From contig CP099854.1 in assembly GCA_030062745.1 (NCBI GenBank), positions 17,747,337-17,811,336 of the forward strand: 64,000 nucleotides of DNA, in the 5' to 3' direction. The position numbers and the translations under genes are program-made. Under the pieces are notes generated by a model. It saw nothing but the letters and a program-made list of their open reading frames with translations, had not been told where the DNA came from and did not search any database. Shown here piece after piece: positions 39,270 through 51,469 of this stretch (its first letter is position 1; each line of letters starts with the position of its first letter). The stretch is from Capitulum mitella. Taxonomy: Eukaryota > Arthropoda > Thecostraca > Pollicipedomorpha > Pollicipedidae.

Positions 39270-40270
39270 CATGAATGACACTGTTTTCGTTGCTCTTGGA
39301 GGTGAATGATGTGGCCTGAGGTCACCAAGTTTTGGAAAAAGTAAGTCGCATACGGCGTGTCGACTGGTGAGAGTTTGGTGGCGTGGAATCTTGTGGGCTC
39401 GGACCATGCAATTGCATGTAACCAAAAACGGTTTTTTGTTGCTTTTGAAATTGATTGACCTGACCCGAGGTCTCCACGTTCTGGAAAAAAAAACGGGAAA
39501 TCGCACGCCGATTGGTCAAGGCTTGGTTTTGATCGGTTGCCTATGTAGGCTCGGAGCATGGGATCACATGCTGCCGAAAATGGGGTTTTTGTTGCTCTTG
39601 GAGGCCGGCGCGTAGCCAGGATTTTCTTCGGAGGGGGGGGGGGCAAACGTCAAATTTTGTCATAGGCCACTGGCATATGACGAAATTTATGGGAAGAAGC
39701 AGAAATTTTATGCTGCTGACCTCATGTTCAACCCACAGAAATACATATGTTTGCTTTTGCAAAATTTGTATGATCATTATTTCGTATTCCTGCGCAAACA
39801 ATGCATATCTAGTGTAGACCGCTTGGCTCAGGGGGCCATGGCCCCTGTGCCCCCTTCCCCCGGCCGCGTCCCTGTTTGGAGGTCTCTGACCTCACCTGAG
39901 GTTGCCAAGTTCAGGGGAAAAGTAAATCGCATATGGCGAGTCTACTGGAGAAGGTTTAGTTTTGATGAGTCCCATATGTTCGGAACATGGGATCACTTGT
40001 AGCAAAAAACGAGGGGGTTTTGTCGCTTTTGGAGGTGTTGGACTTCGTATGAAGTCACCGATTTCTGGAAAGGGGTGAAAATCACGTTGATGCGTCGATT
40101 GATGAAGGTTTGCGTCGGATGATATAGGCTTATATAGGATACCATAGGCTCGGAGCGTGTGATCGCCTGCAGCCGAAAATGGAAGTCTTTGTTGCTTTAG
40201 AGGTGATTGACGTCACCTGAGGCCACCAAGTCCCGAAAAGAGAAAAAACGCATATGGCGCGTTGATTGGT
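39270..40270. repeat. ~150-bp tandem satellite, interrupted
   Basis: About six units sharing GTTGCTCTTGGAGGTG, CACCTGAGGTCACCAAGT, GGAAAAAGTAAATCGCATAT and GGCTCGGAGCATGGGATC. The run is broken at about 39,606-39,880 by a segment starting GCGTAGCCAGGATTTTCTTC and ending with a G/C-rich CAGGGGGCCATGGCCCCTG palindrome, probably an inserted MITE. Confidence 0.75.
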
Positions 40271-40271
40271 C

Positions 40272-40500
40272 AAGATTTGGAGGGCAGGGATGTCGATTTG
40301 TATTCTTTCGAGGGGACCCTGGCCCGCCCAATGTTGATTTGGGCCCCTCCAACGGTGGTTTGGGCCCCTCTAATGTTTTTTGCCGGTTTTAAAGGGAACT
40401 GGGCAAAAATAACGAAAGAAAATGGCGACAATAGATAAAATATAAGCAGAAATTATAGCAGAAGGCATAAAGTAATGTATCTATCTATCTTTCTATCTTC
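40272..40500. repeat. Dispersed repeat, copy C, left part (split by the Tigger insertion)
   Basis: Closely resembles 34,205-34,430. It is followed by a short TA microsatellite and then the 40,525 transposon terminus; its right continuation reappears after the transposon at 45,840. Confidence 0.7.
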
Positions 40501-43077
40501 TATATATACATATACATACATATAGGGGAGAATGGGGTAAGGCGCCCACTTGGGTAAAGCGCCCACCACCATCTAGCGCCGAAACTAAACGACGTACTCC
40601 CATTTTAGAATTCTTGGTAAGCAGAAGCCTTGCGGAAAGGCGGCGGGGTGAATTTTGGTGCACGTGGTGAGTTCGAGCTAGTTACGGCGAAGCGATGTTT
40701 GTTTTCGTACGTTACGATGTAAAAAATACAGACATTAAGATTACGTTTGTGTGTATCTGGCCGTTACCTTACGCATCGCAACATATGGTGGCAAAAAGCC
40801 TTGTGTAAGAGCATGTGTATGGTATGATCTATTTGCGTTGTGGTTGTCTCGTCATCCTGATACGTTTGAAATAATTGCAAATGGCACCTGTAGACAAAGC
40901 GCCCACCCCCAGGGTTGGGGTACAGCGCCCAGTGGGCGTTTTAGCCGCACTTAGATGGGCGCTTTACCCCACATTCATGCAAATAAAAAAAACATCCTTG
41001 CATCTATGCGTTCCGGAAGTCAAGAGTTAGAATCGGTGCTTGGCTGGCAGTGGAGCGAAAGTACCTATGACAAAACTGACCGAAGGGTAGAAGGTCAGTA
41101 CACTGTTTCCCCCTCTCCCCGCTTCAAAGTATGGTTTTGTTTTTTTACTAGTAAAATAATGCATGACGCGACGCAGACCGGTGAGAGCTATCACCTTCAT
41201 CCTAGTACAGGATAATACTGCCCCTCCCCTCGCATATAATGGTATGCATAAGGGCTGCGCTAATTTGTATTGATGCACCAACTTTCAGTGATGTTAGGAG
41301 TGTACTGTTGCAGATATCATACCTCGAAAATACATAAGGAAGACTACGTGGGCAAGCTATAGTACTGAAAGTCTACAAACTGCGTTGACTGCTCCAGGAA
41401 ATGGCGAAAAGCTGAAAAACGAGTCGACCCGATACAGTATCCCCCGCAGGACGCTCCGCCGCCATAGAGACAAGGTTGTCGGATCTCCAGGACGTCCGAA
41501 GCTGGGACGTTTCAAGCCAAAGATCAGTGTAGCATTTGAGGAGAAGCTTAAAAATCACATTTTGGAAATGGAGAAGGCATTCTTTGGCCTAACGACTACC
41601 GATGTGCGGCGCCTTGCCTACGAGCTCGCCCAGATGGAAGGCATCACTCACCGATTTAACATGGAGCAGAAGATGGCCGGGCGAGACTGGCTACGTTGTT
41701 TCCTTCAACGCCATCCTATCTCTATGCGGAAGCCTGAGGCGACCAGTTTGGTCGAGCTGTAGGATTCAACCGCCCACAAGTGAAACGCTTCTTTGACAAC
41801 TACGGAGAACAGCTCGACGCGTGCAAGGCGAACCCGATGCGAATATGGAAAGCTGATGAGACAGGACTAACGACAGTACAGAGCAACCAGACTCTGTGTT
41901 GACTACCAGGGGACAACGCCGAGTGGGCAAGGTAACTAGCGCAGAAAAAGGTAGGACGGTGACAGTCATGTGCGCCGTCAATGCGTGCGGCCAGTATGTC
42001 CCACCAATGCTGATTTATCAGCGCAAGAGGATGGTAGAAACACTCTCAAAAGGTGCTCCGCCTGGTTCACTAGCCACAGTAACATCCTCCGGCTGGGTGG
42101 ACTGCGATTCATTCTTGATGTGGCTCAAGCACTTCGCAAGCGTCGTGAAACCCCGTGAAGAGGAAAACACACATGCTCATTATAGATGGACACCAGAGCC
42201 ACAAGTCATTAGCCGCTGTCGACTATGCCAGAGAGCACGGAATCGTAATGATTACTCTTCCGCCTCACTGCACCCATCGCATGCAGCCACTGGACGCAAG
42301 TATCTACAAGGCACTGAAAAGTGCCTGCAACACTGCTGCAGACTGTTGGATGCACTGCCATCCTGGCAAGCGCATTACGGACTACCAGGTCGCGGAAATC
42401 TTCTGCGCTGCCTACAGCAAAGTTGCCACCATCGAGAAAGCTATCAACGGGTTCCGGCGTACGGGTTTGTGGCCCCTGGACACTAGCATCTTCACCGACG
42501 AAGACTTCGCTCCGTCCATGCGAACTGAAGAGAAAGATCCCCACTGTCCGGATGGTCCCACGGGTGTCTGTAAGCAGCAAACCAGGACGTCCTCTGCTGT
42601 CCAGACAGAGCAGGACGCTTTCAACAGCACCAGTTTTATCGTCTTAGGACAGCAAGCGGAGGCAACAGCGCATGCCGTGCAAGACTCGGTGACTACGAGC
42701 AGCGCAGAGAAGAGGACCTGTGAGCAGGCCCCGGGGTTCTGTGCGTCAACGGCTATGCCTAGCACCTCAGCTTCAGGCTTAGCTGACATCTTTTCGCCAG
42801 TCAAAGCAGCGGTCAGAACGAGAACGAGGAAGGCGGAGAAGGCCGAACTCCTCACGTCTGCACCATACAAGAGGCGTCTCGAGGAGAAGAAGAAAGTGCC
42901 AGCAGTGAAGAAGAAAACCAAGAAAAGCACAGTGCGCAACGATAAGAGTGACGACATCACTTGCTTCGTCTGTGGCATGCTCTTTAGGCGATCTTGTGAG
43001 CGCTGGATCCAGTGCACGGAGTGCAGCTCCTGGGCTTGCGAGCCGTGCACAGATGCAGGCGAAAAGCAGAAGTCGTA

Positions 43078-44811
43078 GGGGAGACCGGGGTCAAATGTAA
43101 CACGGGGCAATTGTAACAGACGCTTTAACTTCGAAACTTACAAATGGATGACGCTGGAGGCACTACTGGACATGCGCAGTAAGCTGTTCCTTTTCCTCAC
43201 GGGGTTTTAGGCCGGTGCGGCGGGTGAGTCGATTGTACTGTTCACAATTGTGCTTTTTACTGTGTATTGTAACTTTGTTTATTTTTTAATATGATCAGCT
43301 CATTCACGTATCTTACTAGACACGGGTTTAAGAGTTTGAGTGGGGTGGGTGGGGGTACCTGGTCAAAAAATAAGTGCATCAGTTGCCGCCCACGCCGACT
43401 TGTTTTGCGTCATTTTTGTCTGAAAGATGGCGTGGCGTGTCGGGGACAATTGTAACATTTTTGCTGAGGATCAATTGTAACAGTGTTACAACTGACCCCT
43501 ATGGCCAGACCATTAAACCTACATTTATGTAAAATATCAATGCACTTGGCATAAATGTAACCACTGGGGGCGGAGGCTATGAAAACATGCCCCGTCGAAT
43601 TAACCAACATGCAATTTTGTCCCCAAATTCAATATCAATATCATCCAAAAATCATACTTACGGTATTATTGTTACCAGTCCCTGATTTATCTCCTAGGTG
43701 CTGTTTTGTCAGTTTTAATTTTAAGACGTGGTTACGTTCTTGGTGGCTAGTCACCGCGTCTTACCGTAGATGTTTCACCTTCACAGCGGATTTATTAAGA
43801 TACTTTATTATTTTATTTATTGGTTACTTTATTGATTAAATAATTCTAGTTTGACTTCATTTGGATATTTCTGGGGGAAGTATGGGACATTTGTATATAG
43901 TTTAATTTATCTTCCTCTGAATGTTACATTGAAAATACATTATTATATCCATGCATCATGGATGATATATATCATGCATCATTCCTGCAGAGGCTGATAC
44001 ATTGGGGATCGACAAGCCTGGTCCATCGGGGACCGGACAATCTCGTCCACTGGGGATCGTCTCGAAGCAGCTCACCCCTGAAGCGATTCGGCCGCTACCC
44101 AAGGCAGGTCCAAGAAAAAACAGCCGTGCGGGTCGAAAGCGAAAGGCTGCAATTCTGACTGACATTCCAGAAAAGAGAGCGATAGAGCTAAAAGAGAGTC
44201 GAAAGGATTGCAAACAAGCATCGAAAAAGCTCAATCTTGACAAGGACAAGCATGAAGAGAAGAAGACGACGGCTGGTGGCAAGAGGGCTTGGAAGACAGC
44301 ACGCAGGGAAAATTGCAGTGATGATGAAGAAGTCTTCTGCTTTTGATGAAGCGTCGGTTTTTGGCCTGATAAAGGTAGAGCTGTTATTTATTTCAGGAAA
44401 AGCTGCTGGAGTACTTGAGCTTTACGCCGTTGCGAAATCGTATTTTTGTATTGGAGCTGTGATTTTAATCCAGGAAAGGCTCAGGATGTAAGAGACAACG
44501 TTGTTCAATAAAGGCTGTTTTCGACAAAAGTGGCTTTCACTACACCACTACACCATTCGCTAACATGTTACATTTGACCCTAGGTGCTGTTACAATTTAC
44601 CCCGTACCTGGGGTTAATTGTAACAGCTGAAGTGACTTTTTGAAACAGTAATTTCGATACCTTAAAGTCGTTATTTCGGGATCTTTTCAAATCCACTACA
44701 AAGGCAAAATATCAGAGTTTGTGAAAACCCGAGAAAATGTTCTCCAACCCGAAATATTTTCGTTCCAGGATCGAAAAGGTAAAAAATGCAACATTTGACC
44801 CCGGTCTCCCC
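43078..44811. mobile_element. Second Tigger-like element nested in the first, 1.73 kb
   Basis: The left end GGGGAGACCGGGGTCAAATG and the right end, read in reverse complement, are identical over their first 20 bases. TA duplications flank it (43,076-43,077 and 44,812-44,813). Subterminal GGGGCAATTGTAACAG-like words recur inside (about 43,440-43,490, 44,560-44,630). It lacks a catalytic core but keeps a transposase tail at 44,002-44,345. Its ends differ from the host element's ends apart from the initial GGGGAGA. Confidence 0.92.
44002..44345 (+). pseudogene. C-terminal remnant of a Tigger/jerky-type transposase
   Basis: It reads LTPEAIRPLPKAGPRKNSRA, GRKRKAAILTDIPEKRAIE and a long Lys/Asp/Glu tail ending SDDEEVFCF. 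The PEAIRPLPKA...RKRKAAILTDTP motif is the usual basic tail after the DDE domain in this family. No upstream catalytic part exists between 43,078 and 44,000, so it is an internal-deletion derivative. Confidence 0.75.
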
Positions 44812-45770
44812 TATGTCTGTGACATCTGCCGTTAAACCTGCAAAGGCAACCGTAACCACCAGTGGAAGTCACTCGGGCAAACAGGGTCGATTTTGTTCTA
44901 AAACTTAGCATTTCTTCGTTCTATATGACAGTCCTTCTTCGGTGATATACGATTGTAGACTGGCGGATGGCAGTGGGAAGCCACGATTTTGTTTGGTAGA
45001 TACGTTGGTACATTTCTGAGGAACGCGATATTGAGTTCTTGTCCTCGCAGGTTGTAGCGAGCGAAGAGCCTTCGGGCATTCCGTTTCTGCACGTGGAAGG
45101 TACAGGTCTTGTTTCTACGTGCACGTATGTATTCTAGCAAGTTTACTTTGCAAGAAATGCCTGCCGATAGACCTTTTGTCAAGGAATACACACTGTTACG
45201 TTTGGATGACTTAAAGGCATGCAATTTTGCCAACACAGACCAAGTTTGTCCTTCTCATGTTGCCAACGCGACGTCCAAAACAGTAAAATTTTGGCAGTCA
45301 AAATAAAATCATAGCTAAAGTCTCCCGCTTTCAGTATCGAAGAGGTCGATGTCAGGGATGGCTAGAGTTATTGATGTGCTACTGCTTACGCATCGGGTCC
45401 AGAACTCCTTGGTTTTGCTGGCAAACGTGTGCTTGGAATAACAACACAGATGGTGACTGCTCATTCACCCTTTTGAAGAAATAATATCGGGGTAAGGTAC
45501 AGAATCTCGCGGTTATGGCGGAGCTATGGTTGGGGGCGTTTTGCCCCACACCATCGGGCGCTTTACCCCATATAGGGGTAAAGCGCCATTTTAAACCGCT
45601 TTGGGAAAAACGATTTTTATCTATTTTAGAATCATTCCTTCAAAACAGGTGTTTTACAACAGCTAGCCAATTTATCAGAGCTTCTTACCATACCATTCAT
45701 TTCTTTGCAGCATTGCGAACAGATATGATATTGCCGTTTTTCCTTAAGGTGTGCGCTTTACCCCCCTCTC

Positions 45771-45773
<3 letters not shown>

Positions 45774-45840
<67 letters not shown>
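45774..45840. repeat. (TA)n microsatellite at the right transposon border
   Basis: About 33 TA units starting with the TA target duplication of the 40,525-45,773 element. Confidence 0.95.
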
Positions 45841-45845
<5 letters not shown>

Positions 45846-46260
45846 CAAATATACCTATATGAATAAGATATACACAATTTTTGTTTGAAAAACAAAAACA
45901 AAAAACTAAAAAAAAAGTTCATTAGTCAAAATAAAGTGGGCTAAATCCGTTGAGAAACCCACATTTGTGGGGAGGTTAGGTTGTCGGGCCGACGGCTTGG
46001 CCCACCCAGTCATTTACAGAACTTGACGCCCCTGTTGGAGGTGATCGGTTTCATCGGCTCGGAGCAAAGGGATGACCTCGAATTCGGACATGGCAGCAAC
46101 GGAGTTTTGGGAAGGTTTTTTGTTGACCTCTTACCTGACCTAGTTCTGTTACCTAGACCTAGTTCTTACCTGACGAGGTTCTATAGTGATGCGAAATTTA
46201 TTACTCCATGTTGGATAGTGAAGGCTCGGAGCAGGCATAATAGGCTCGAAGCATGGAACG
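45840..46260. repeat. Dispersed repeat, copy C, right part, and a diverged satellite unit
   Basis: 45,880-46,030 matches copy B (38,980-39,080). It is followed by GGAGGTGATCGGTTTCATCG and GGCTCGGAGCA words like the 39,270-40,270 satellite. Confidence 0.65.
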
Positions 46261-46504
46261 CCTGAATTTATCACCGGTAGTTTCGCCTTTCCCAGAATCC
46301 AACGGCCGTGTGCTCAGCGATTATGCTGCCACCTGTCGATTGTACTGAGAAGCTTAACAGCGCAATGCCACATAAGCACCAGCTGACGGACGAAAATTGA
46401 ACGCCTAGAAGACTCATCTGATGATGTTGGGCAGTTCACAAAACATGCGCAGCATTTCATCTTTAGCAGTAAAAATTTCGTGGTTTTGACCGTTCCGTTG
46501 CCCA

Positions 46505-46915
46505 CTCGTGAGGTTAAAAAATCACGACTGACGTTCGACCGCTCTCTCAGCTGGGACGCTCACCTCTCTCACGTTACCAGACGCTGCTTCGGCATCCTGA
46601 GTAGTTCATCGCTTGTGAGGAGCCTCCTGCCACTCACTGCCATCTCCGGGCTGGCCAATGCCTTTGTACCCTCACAGAGTAGGTGCTGTATTTCGTTATA
46701 CGGTCATGGAACGAAGAAGAACTTGTTTTGGACCCAACAAATTATGAACTATGCGGCTTAAGTCGTTTTCGGCCACAAAAATACGACCATGATTCGGCAT
46801 CTCGCACCGTTCGTCTCGCATCGCAGCTTCCAGGAGGCATCTCTAACCAAATTGGGTACAAACCTTGTTGTCTTGTTGAACGAGCACTTCGATAGTTTGC
46901 GAAAAAAATGTCGAA
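46505..46915 (+). mobile_element. CR1/jockey-like LINE reverse-transcriptase relic
   Basis: The plus strand reads KSRLTFDRSLSWDAHLSHVT, RRCFGILSSSSLVRSLLPL and RCCISLYGHGTKKN, then shifts frame into a VVFGHK-type stretch. The LGVxxDxxLSWxxH and RYCISVYG patterns are typical of the thumb region of non-LTR retrotransposon RTs. Frame changes and stops mark it as dead. Confidence 0.75.
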
Positions 46916-48035
46916 TTTATAGAGCATACATTTTACAATGACCTCATATCTCAGTTTCCTAATTCAAGTTCCTAGAGCATGTGAAATTGAACATAGTAAG
47001 TCCTCTCTCCAGAGTTTCGCGCCGCTGTTCTAAGTCGCTCCGGAACTACAGCGCGAAGGGCGTAGAGGGACTGGAGGACAATGGTTAAGAATTCGAGAAA
47101 ATGGCAGAGCACAGTTGACTCCACCCATTTTAACATCCTTGTTCAATGCCAACGTCAAACCAAACTGGAAAAATCTGAAAAGGAAAAGAAACTGCACCTG
47201 CAGCAAAACGGCGTCGGAGACGTGATGTTTTTCCCTTCGCACTCACTTGATATTTATCGTTCTATAGTTCTTATGGCTACCTTGTAGCGTCGACGACGCC
47301 TTAATTGGTATTCCCGGTCTTCCTGCAAAAATTTCAGCGACACTTCGTTACTGCTCAAACCGTGGAAGAGCATGGCCGTCTGTAACCGCGAGCTGAAACT
47401 GAATTACTAGGAATGGGCTGGAAAGAATATACCAATTGATTTGCGTTCTGTTTTCCGTCTTCAATAATTCACAAAAGGCCACGGGGCGATTAAGGGTATA
47501 TTATGCCAATAGAGTCTACGGTATGAATTAAGCTCCGAGAACCAGCACAGGTCGGAAAATGTCAGAAAGGTGCGTTACATGATTTAACGAAGATCCACGG
47601 CGACCCAGTCCATGATTTCCATACATGGGTATAACTTTGTCTCATCCTTCACCATTGAGCATGCTTATCAACATGTTCGATATTCGATCACGAGCCTTCA
47701 GTGAGTTAGGGGGAAAATATTGTTTAGCATGGTGTTGCCTTTTCGGAAAACTTATTGTTAAGGACCTAGTCCGTGGGGGCCCAACGATCCGCTCGGACTT
47801 CCCAGTCACAGAGTAAGTTCTTAACGTAGTCTATTCAGCAGCGGACGCTAAACCGCCAGATGTAAATAGTTCAGTAACCACGTGCAAAATAAACCTCAAT
47901 GCATCATTCCGTGACAGAGGCATCCACAGTCACCAGGCGGCATAATCGAAGGCGAGGGCGGCAGCCGCAAACGGTTTCTACAAAAAGTGACTGAAAGAAA
48001 AGGTTTCTACATACCCGATCGTTAAGATCGATCGG
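46916..48035. other. Intergenic, no gene seen
   Basis: No motif-bearing frame, RNA or repeat that I can support. Confidence 0.45.
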
Positions 48036-48039
48036 ATGG

Positions 48040-48230
48040 AGGAGAGAGAGAAGGGCTCGTTGTAATGAAGCACGGGAGCAAAATCGGAGTGTGCTTGTTA
48101 TAATCAAGCACGGTAGAGAAAGAGGATCGAGTTCGTTATAATCAAACACGTAGGGAAAAGGAGACCCAGAGAATAGCCCTGAGACCGTGGCGCAAGTCGT
48201 TGCAATCAACTCGCGACAAAAGAGGCAGGG
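48040..48230. repeat. Short imperfect ~40-bp repeat
   Basis: Three to four variants of CTCGTTGTAATGAAGCACGG (also GTTATAATCAAGCACGG, GTTATAATCAAACACG, GTTGCAATCAACTCG). Confidence 0.6.
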
Positions 48231-48699
48231 GTGAAATGAAGAGGAGCGTCCATTACCTGACTGAGTCCCGGTCCGTACTGACCTGCCGGGCCGTCCCTGA
48301 CCTCTCCTCGGTCGCAGCCACCAGCCAATCAAGCAGCGGCACCCACGTCGCTGCGCGCACGCGCAGAAAGCTATTATCCGGAATATTCCACCTGGGCCGG
48401 GACCATAAAGATTCGCCCTAAGACGGTCTCGATCCTACGAGCTCTAAATGGCCATGAGAACACGCAACGTTGTTGTCAGCGTTGTTTAGGTGTTTAAGGT
48501 GTTGTTTTACGTTGGCCTACTAGGCCACCGAGCCAATGAGAACCTACGACGCAGATCGACCCAAACGACAGAGACACGCGTGACCGCGGCCAGCAACAGA
48601 GACGCGGACGCGAAACACACCGCAGATTCCGCCACAATACAGCACGGCTGCAGAAACGTGGTTTACAGCTCAGACAAGTGAGCTGAGCAATAAAACTGT

Positions 48700-49460
48700 C
48701 TATGGTGAATGTATTGAATGTGTGGGGTGTCTTGAATTGGCTGCATATTACACACGTCGGAATGCACGGTGAATGCATCGGATGTGTCGAATGTCTCGAA
48801 TCGGCTGCCAGCTTTACAATTTTGGCGAATGTGTTGAATGCGTCGAATGTCTGGAATCGGTTGCAAACCATACGTATCGGATGTGTTGAATGTGTGTTCA
48901 TTGTTGAATGTATCGAATGTGTTGAATGTCTGGAATCGACTGAAAACTACACATGGGGAATATATCGAAAGTTTTGAAGGTCTCGAATTGGCTGCAGACT
49001 ATACACAATGAACCTATCAAATGTGCCAAGTGTCTGAAATCGGCTGAAAACCATGTACGATGAATGTATCGAATGTGTCGAATGTCTCAGATCGGCTGCA
49101 AACTACACACTATGAATGTACAAAATGTGTCGAATGTCTGGAACTGGCTGATATATATATATATATATTAAATGTACCGAATGTGTCAATTGTCTCGAAT
49201 CGAATGCAGACCACACACGACGAATGTATCGAACGAATCGAATATCTTGAAACGGCTGAAGTCGTACAAACTGAATGTATCGGATGTCTCGAATCGGCTC
49301 CGAGCTATGCACTGTGAGTGCATAAAATGTGTCTGTCTCAAACCGGCTGCAAACAATACACGCGAATGTATCGAATGTGTCGAATAATCCGAATCGGCTG
49401 CCAACTTCGCAAATCTGGCGAATGTGTGAATGTGTCGAATGTCTCGAATCGACTGCTGAC
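48700..49460. repeat. Degenerate minisatellite (GAATGTGTCGAATGTCTCG type)
   Basis: About ten units of about 65-80 bp, each with GAATGTRTCGAATGTGTCG, AATGTCTCGAATCGGCTGC and an AAACTACACA-like spacer. It creates Cys/Asn/Val-rich pseudo-frames on the plus strand. Confidence 0.85.
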
Positions 49461-49464
49461 GGTT

Positions 49465-50685
49465 TACTCGCCAACTGACCGGGGTAAGCGATGCGCCACC
49501 TGAGTGCTGCTTTGCTCCGGAGGGACTTGACCTTTCTGAGAAGACGTAATGACCCGCCCAGGTCGGCTTCGCACATTTCGCGTAGGTGAATCGAAGAAGG
49601 GTGGCAGGCAAAGCGTACACCTCTGCCTCGAGAAATCCCACAAAGGAAGGTGACTGACTAAGTCAAACCGCACGTCCTTCGGCGTGGACGCAGACACCTT
49701 TCTTCTTTTTGGTTGCCCCGGACTTTCTCGAGATGGTCTGCCCCGACCATCTGTTAAATACCAACTCCTGCTCCTCATCAAAACGCGCATTAGAATCCGC
49801 CACGGAATAACTTCAGAGGCATGCATCATCCTTCGTTTCCTCGCAGAAGCCTCCTCGTTGTCTGCTCCTTGAGGTGTTAGGAAAGTGGCAAAAAGCAGCA
49901 CCCGCTGAAAAGTCACATTATTTCATAGTCACATACACATGCCATTATTTCTACCATTCCGCGATTCTGGTCGGCTGATGAGGCGGCGGCAGAGGTCCCG
50001 TCACGGCAGCGCAGGTGTATTCGCAAGCACATAAGCAGTGGTGCATACAGCTTCTGGTAACGGGGCCAATGCAGAACCCAAATTTCGACCGTCTGCCTTA
50101 AATATTCTACCTTTTGACATGAGGATGACGTACATTGTATACCCCTAAGGGGAAGCCAGACACTTTCACCCCTTTTTGAGTAATTACAGAATGCATGTTT
50201 GTATGTAATGCATCTAAAATCCATCTGCTAAATGGCTATTACATATCTGCGTCATTAACATACAAATCGCCGATGAGACACTGCGAGCTATAAAACACCG
50301 ATGCAAATAAGGCACCGAAGATCACCGCAAGCTCCATAGATAGCAACCGACGATAAACCCGTCAGGTTAAAAAAGCCAAATTATAGGACATATCGCCAAG
50401 TGCAGGGTGTCTTTCGTTGGACTAACAGACGCGGGAGTCGACTAGCATCGACTGACAAACACAGCTCACGCCTCGCAGCTCACGCATTCACTGTGAAGCC
50501 GGAAAACAACGAACCACGCACAGCCACAGCTCCGGTACCGCACCGGAGCCGGCGCTCCGACCGTCCGAGACCCCGAGCTGCGGCAGCTGTGTCGCGGGTG
50601 GGTCAGTAGCTGGGCGGAAATAGGCCACGGCCAAGATCACTCGCCGCCCGGCGGGGTTATCCAAACCAAGGGGTGTCGTTTTGTG
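49465..50685. other. Intergenic, no gene seen
   Basis: Ordinary composition; no supportable feature. Confidence 0.45.
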
Positions 50686-50689
50686 TGAG

Positions 50690-50965
50690 TGAATGGGGGG
50701 GGGGGGCCTGGCCGAACGTAGCCCCCCCAAAATATGTTTTTAACGGATTTAGCCCATTCCATTTTTATCGACGTCAATTTTTGTTTTGAATTCCGGTATT
50801 GTTTACCAAATAACAAAATGCGCCCTCCATGTTCCGAATTGGAAAAAAACATTGAGGAGGAGACAATATTACCAAAGGAGGAACCAAAATCCACATTCGG
50901 GGGCCACGGCGCCCGCAAAAGAATACAAAGAGACATCTCTGTCCAGAACCCGCGATTTCGGAAAC
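50690..50965 (-). repeat. Dispersed repeat, copy D (minus orientation)
   Basis: Starts with a G run followed by CCTGGCCGAACGTAGCCC and TTTTTAACGGATTTAGCCCA, the inverse of the GGGCTAAATCCGTTGAGAAA wording at 45,930. The far end matches the GTTTACCAAATAACAAAATG / TTGGTAAGTT region of copy E. Confidence 0.55.
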
Positions 50966-51469
50966 CATTGTGAACCGGATGCCGTACCTGAACAAGCTGA
51001 ATCTACTGGTTTTGGACACCCGAAGAACGTGAGTCAGGCCACTGGCACAGAGACTCTGGCGCCAGGCAAGGTTACAGTGCACATGCAGTTAGATCGGATG
51101 AATGGCGCAAATTGCAGAATTTACAACATACATGGCGTCTTTGGCAGCCAAACGTCCGGACGAAAGGCGGTGGGCGGGAGGGGAGAAGGTTCAGACCATT
51201 TTAGAGTCATTTTTCTAGTCACAGGGTAAATGTAAAATTTTAGTGTTTAATTGGGAGGGGGCGGCAGCACTTAAATGGTTCGTCGACCCCATGTTTCAGC
51301 CTTCTAGAGTCATCGCAGGTATTTCGTTGGTAGGGAAACGTTTTTCGGGCGTTGTGTTCCGAATAAAACTAATATTCTTGGAGTGGTTTTCGGCAAGGGG
51401 GTGCGATGACCTTGTTGCTCACGGAAGAGAGGGCGCAGCGCCTCGGCACGTCATAGGTTCAAGGCAGGG

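Larger units (their letters stand above)
41319..44835 (+). pseudogene. Pogo/Tigger transposase, frameshifted and split by an insertion
   Basis: The reading begins at a degraded start (ATA for ATG, then PRKYIRKTTW), continues through a helix-turn-helix region with STRYSIPRRTLRRHR, then the CENP-B-type segment WLRCFLQRHP. Frameshifts occur near 41,744, 41,900 and 42,150, with an extra stop at about 41,900. Catalytic acidic residues sit in KADETG (about 41,853), IDGHQSH (about 42,185) and QPLDAS (about 42,285). The tail holds a Lys-rich stretch and a PHD-like CFVCG...WIQCTECSSW zinc segment. A nested element occupies 43,078-44,811; the last codons and stop (to 44,835) continue after it. Confidence 0.88.
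40525..45773. mobile_element. Tigger/pogo-like DNA transposon, 5.25 kb, with TA duplication
   Basis: Terminal inverted repeats GGGGAGAATGGGGTAAGGCG (left) and GGGGAGAGGGGGGTAAAGCG (right, reverse complement) flanked by TA at 40,523-40,524 and 45,774-45,775. Subterminal copies of GGGGTAAAGCGCCC in both orientations lie at about 40,550, 40,900-40,975 and 45,540-45,595. It carries the transposase relic at 41,319-43,075 and a nested element at 43,078-44,811. TA target and DDE_1-class transposase fit the pogo/Tigger group. Confidence 0.9.

Noticed and set aside
42155-43078. A functional 307-residue domesticated transposase
   Set aside because: Upstream domains are present but separated by frameshifts, and the end is cut by an insertion, so it is part of one dead transposase.
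48702-49576. Cys/Val/Asn-rich secreted-like peptides
   Set aside because: Products of the GAATGTGTCGAATGTCTCG minisatellite.
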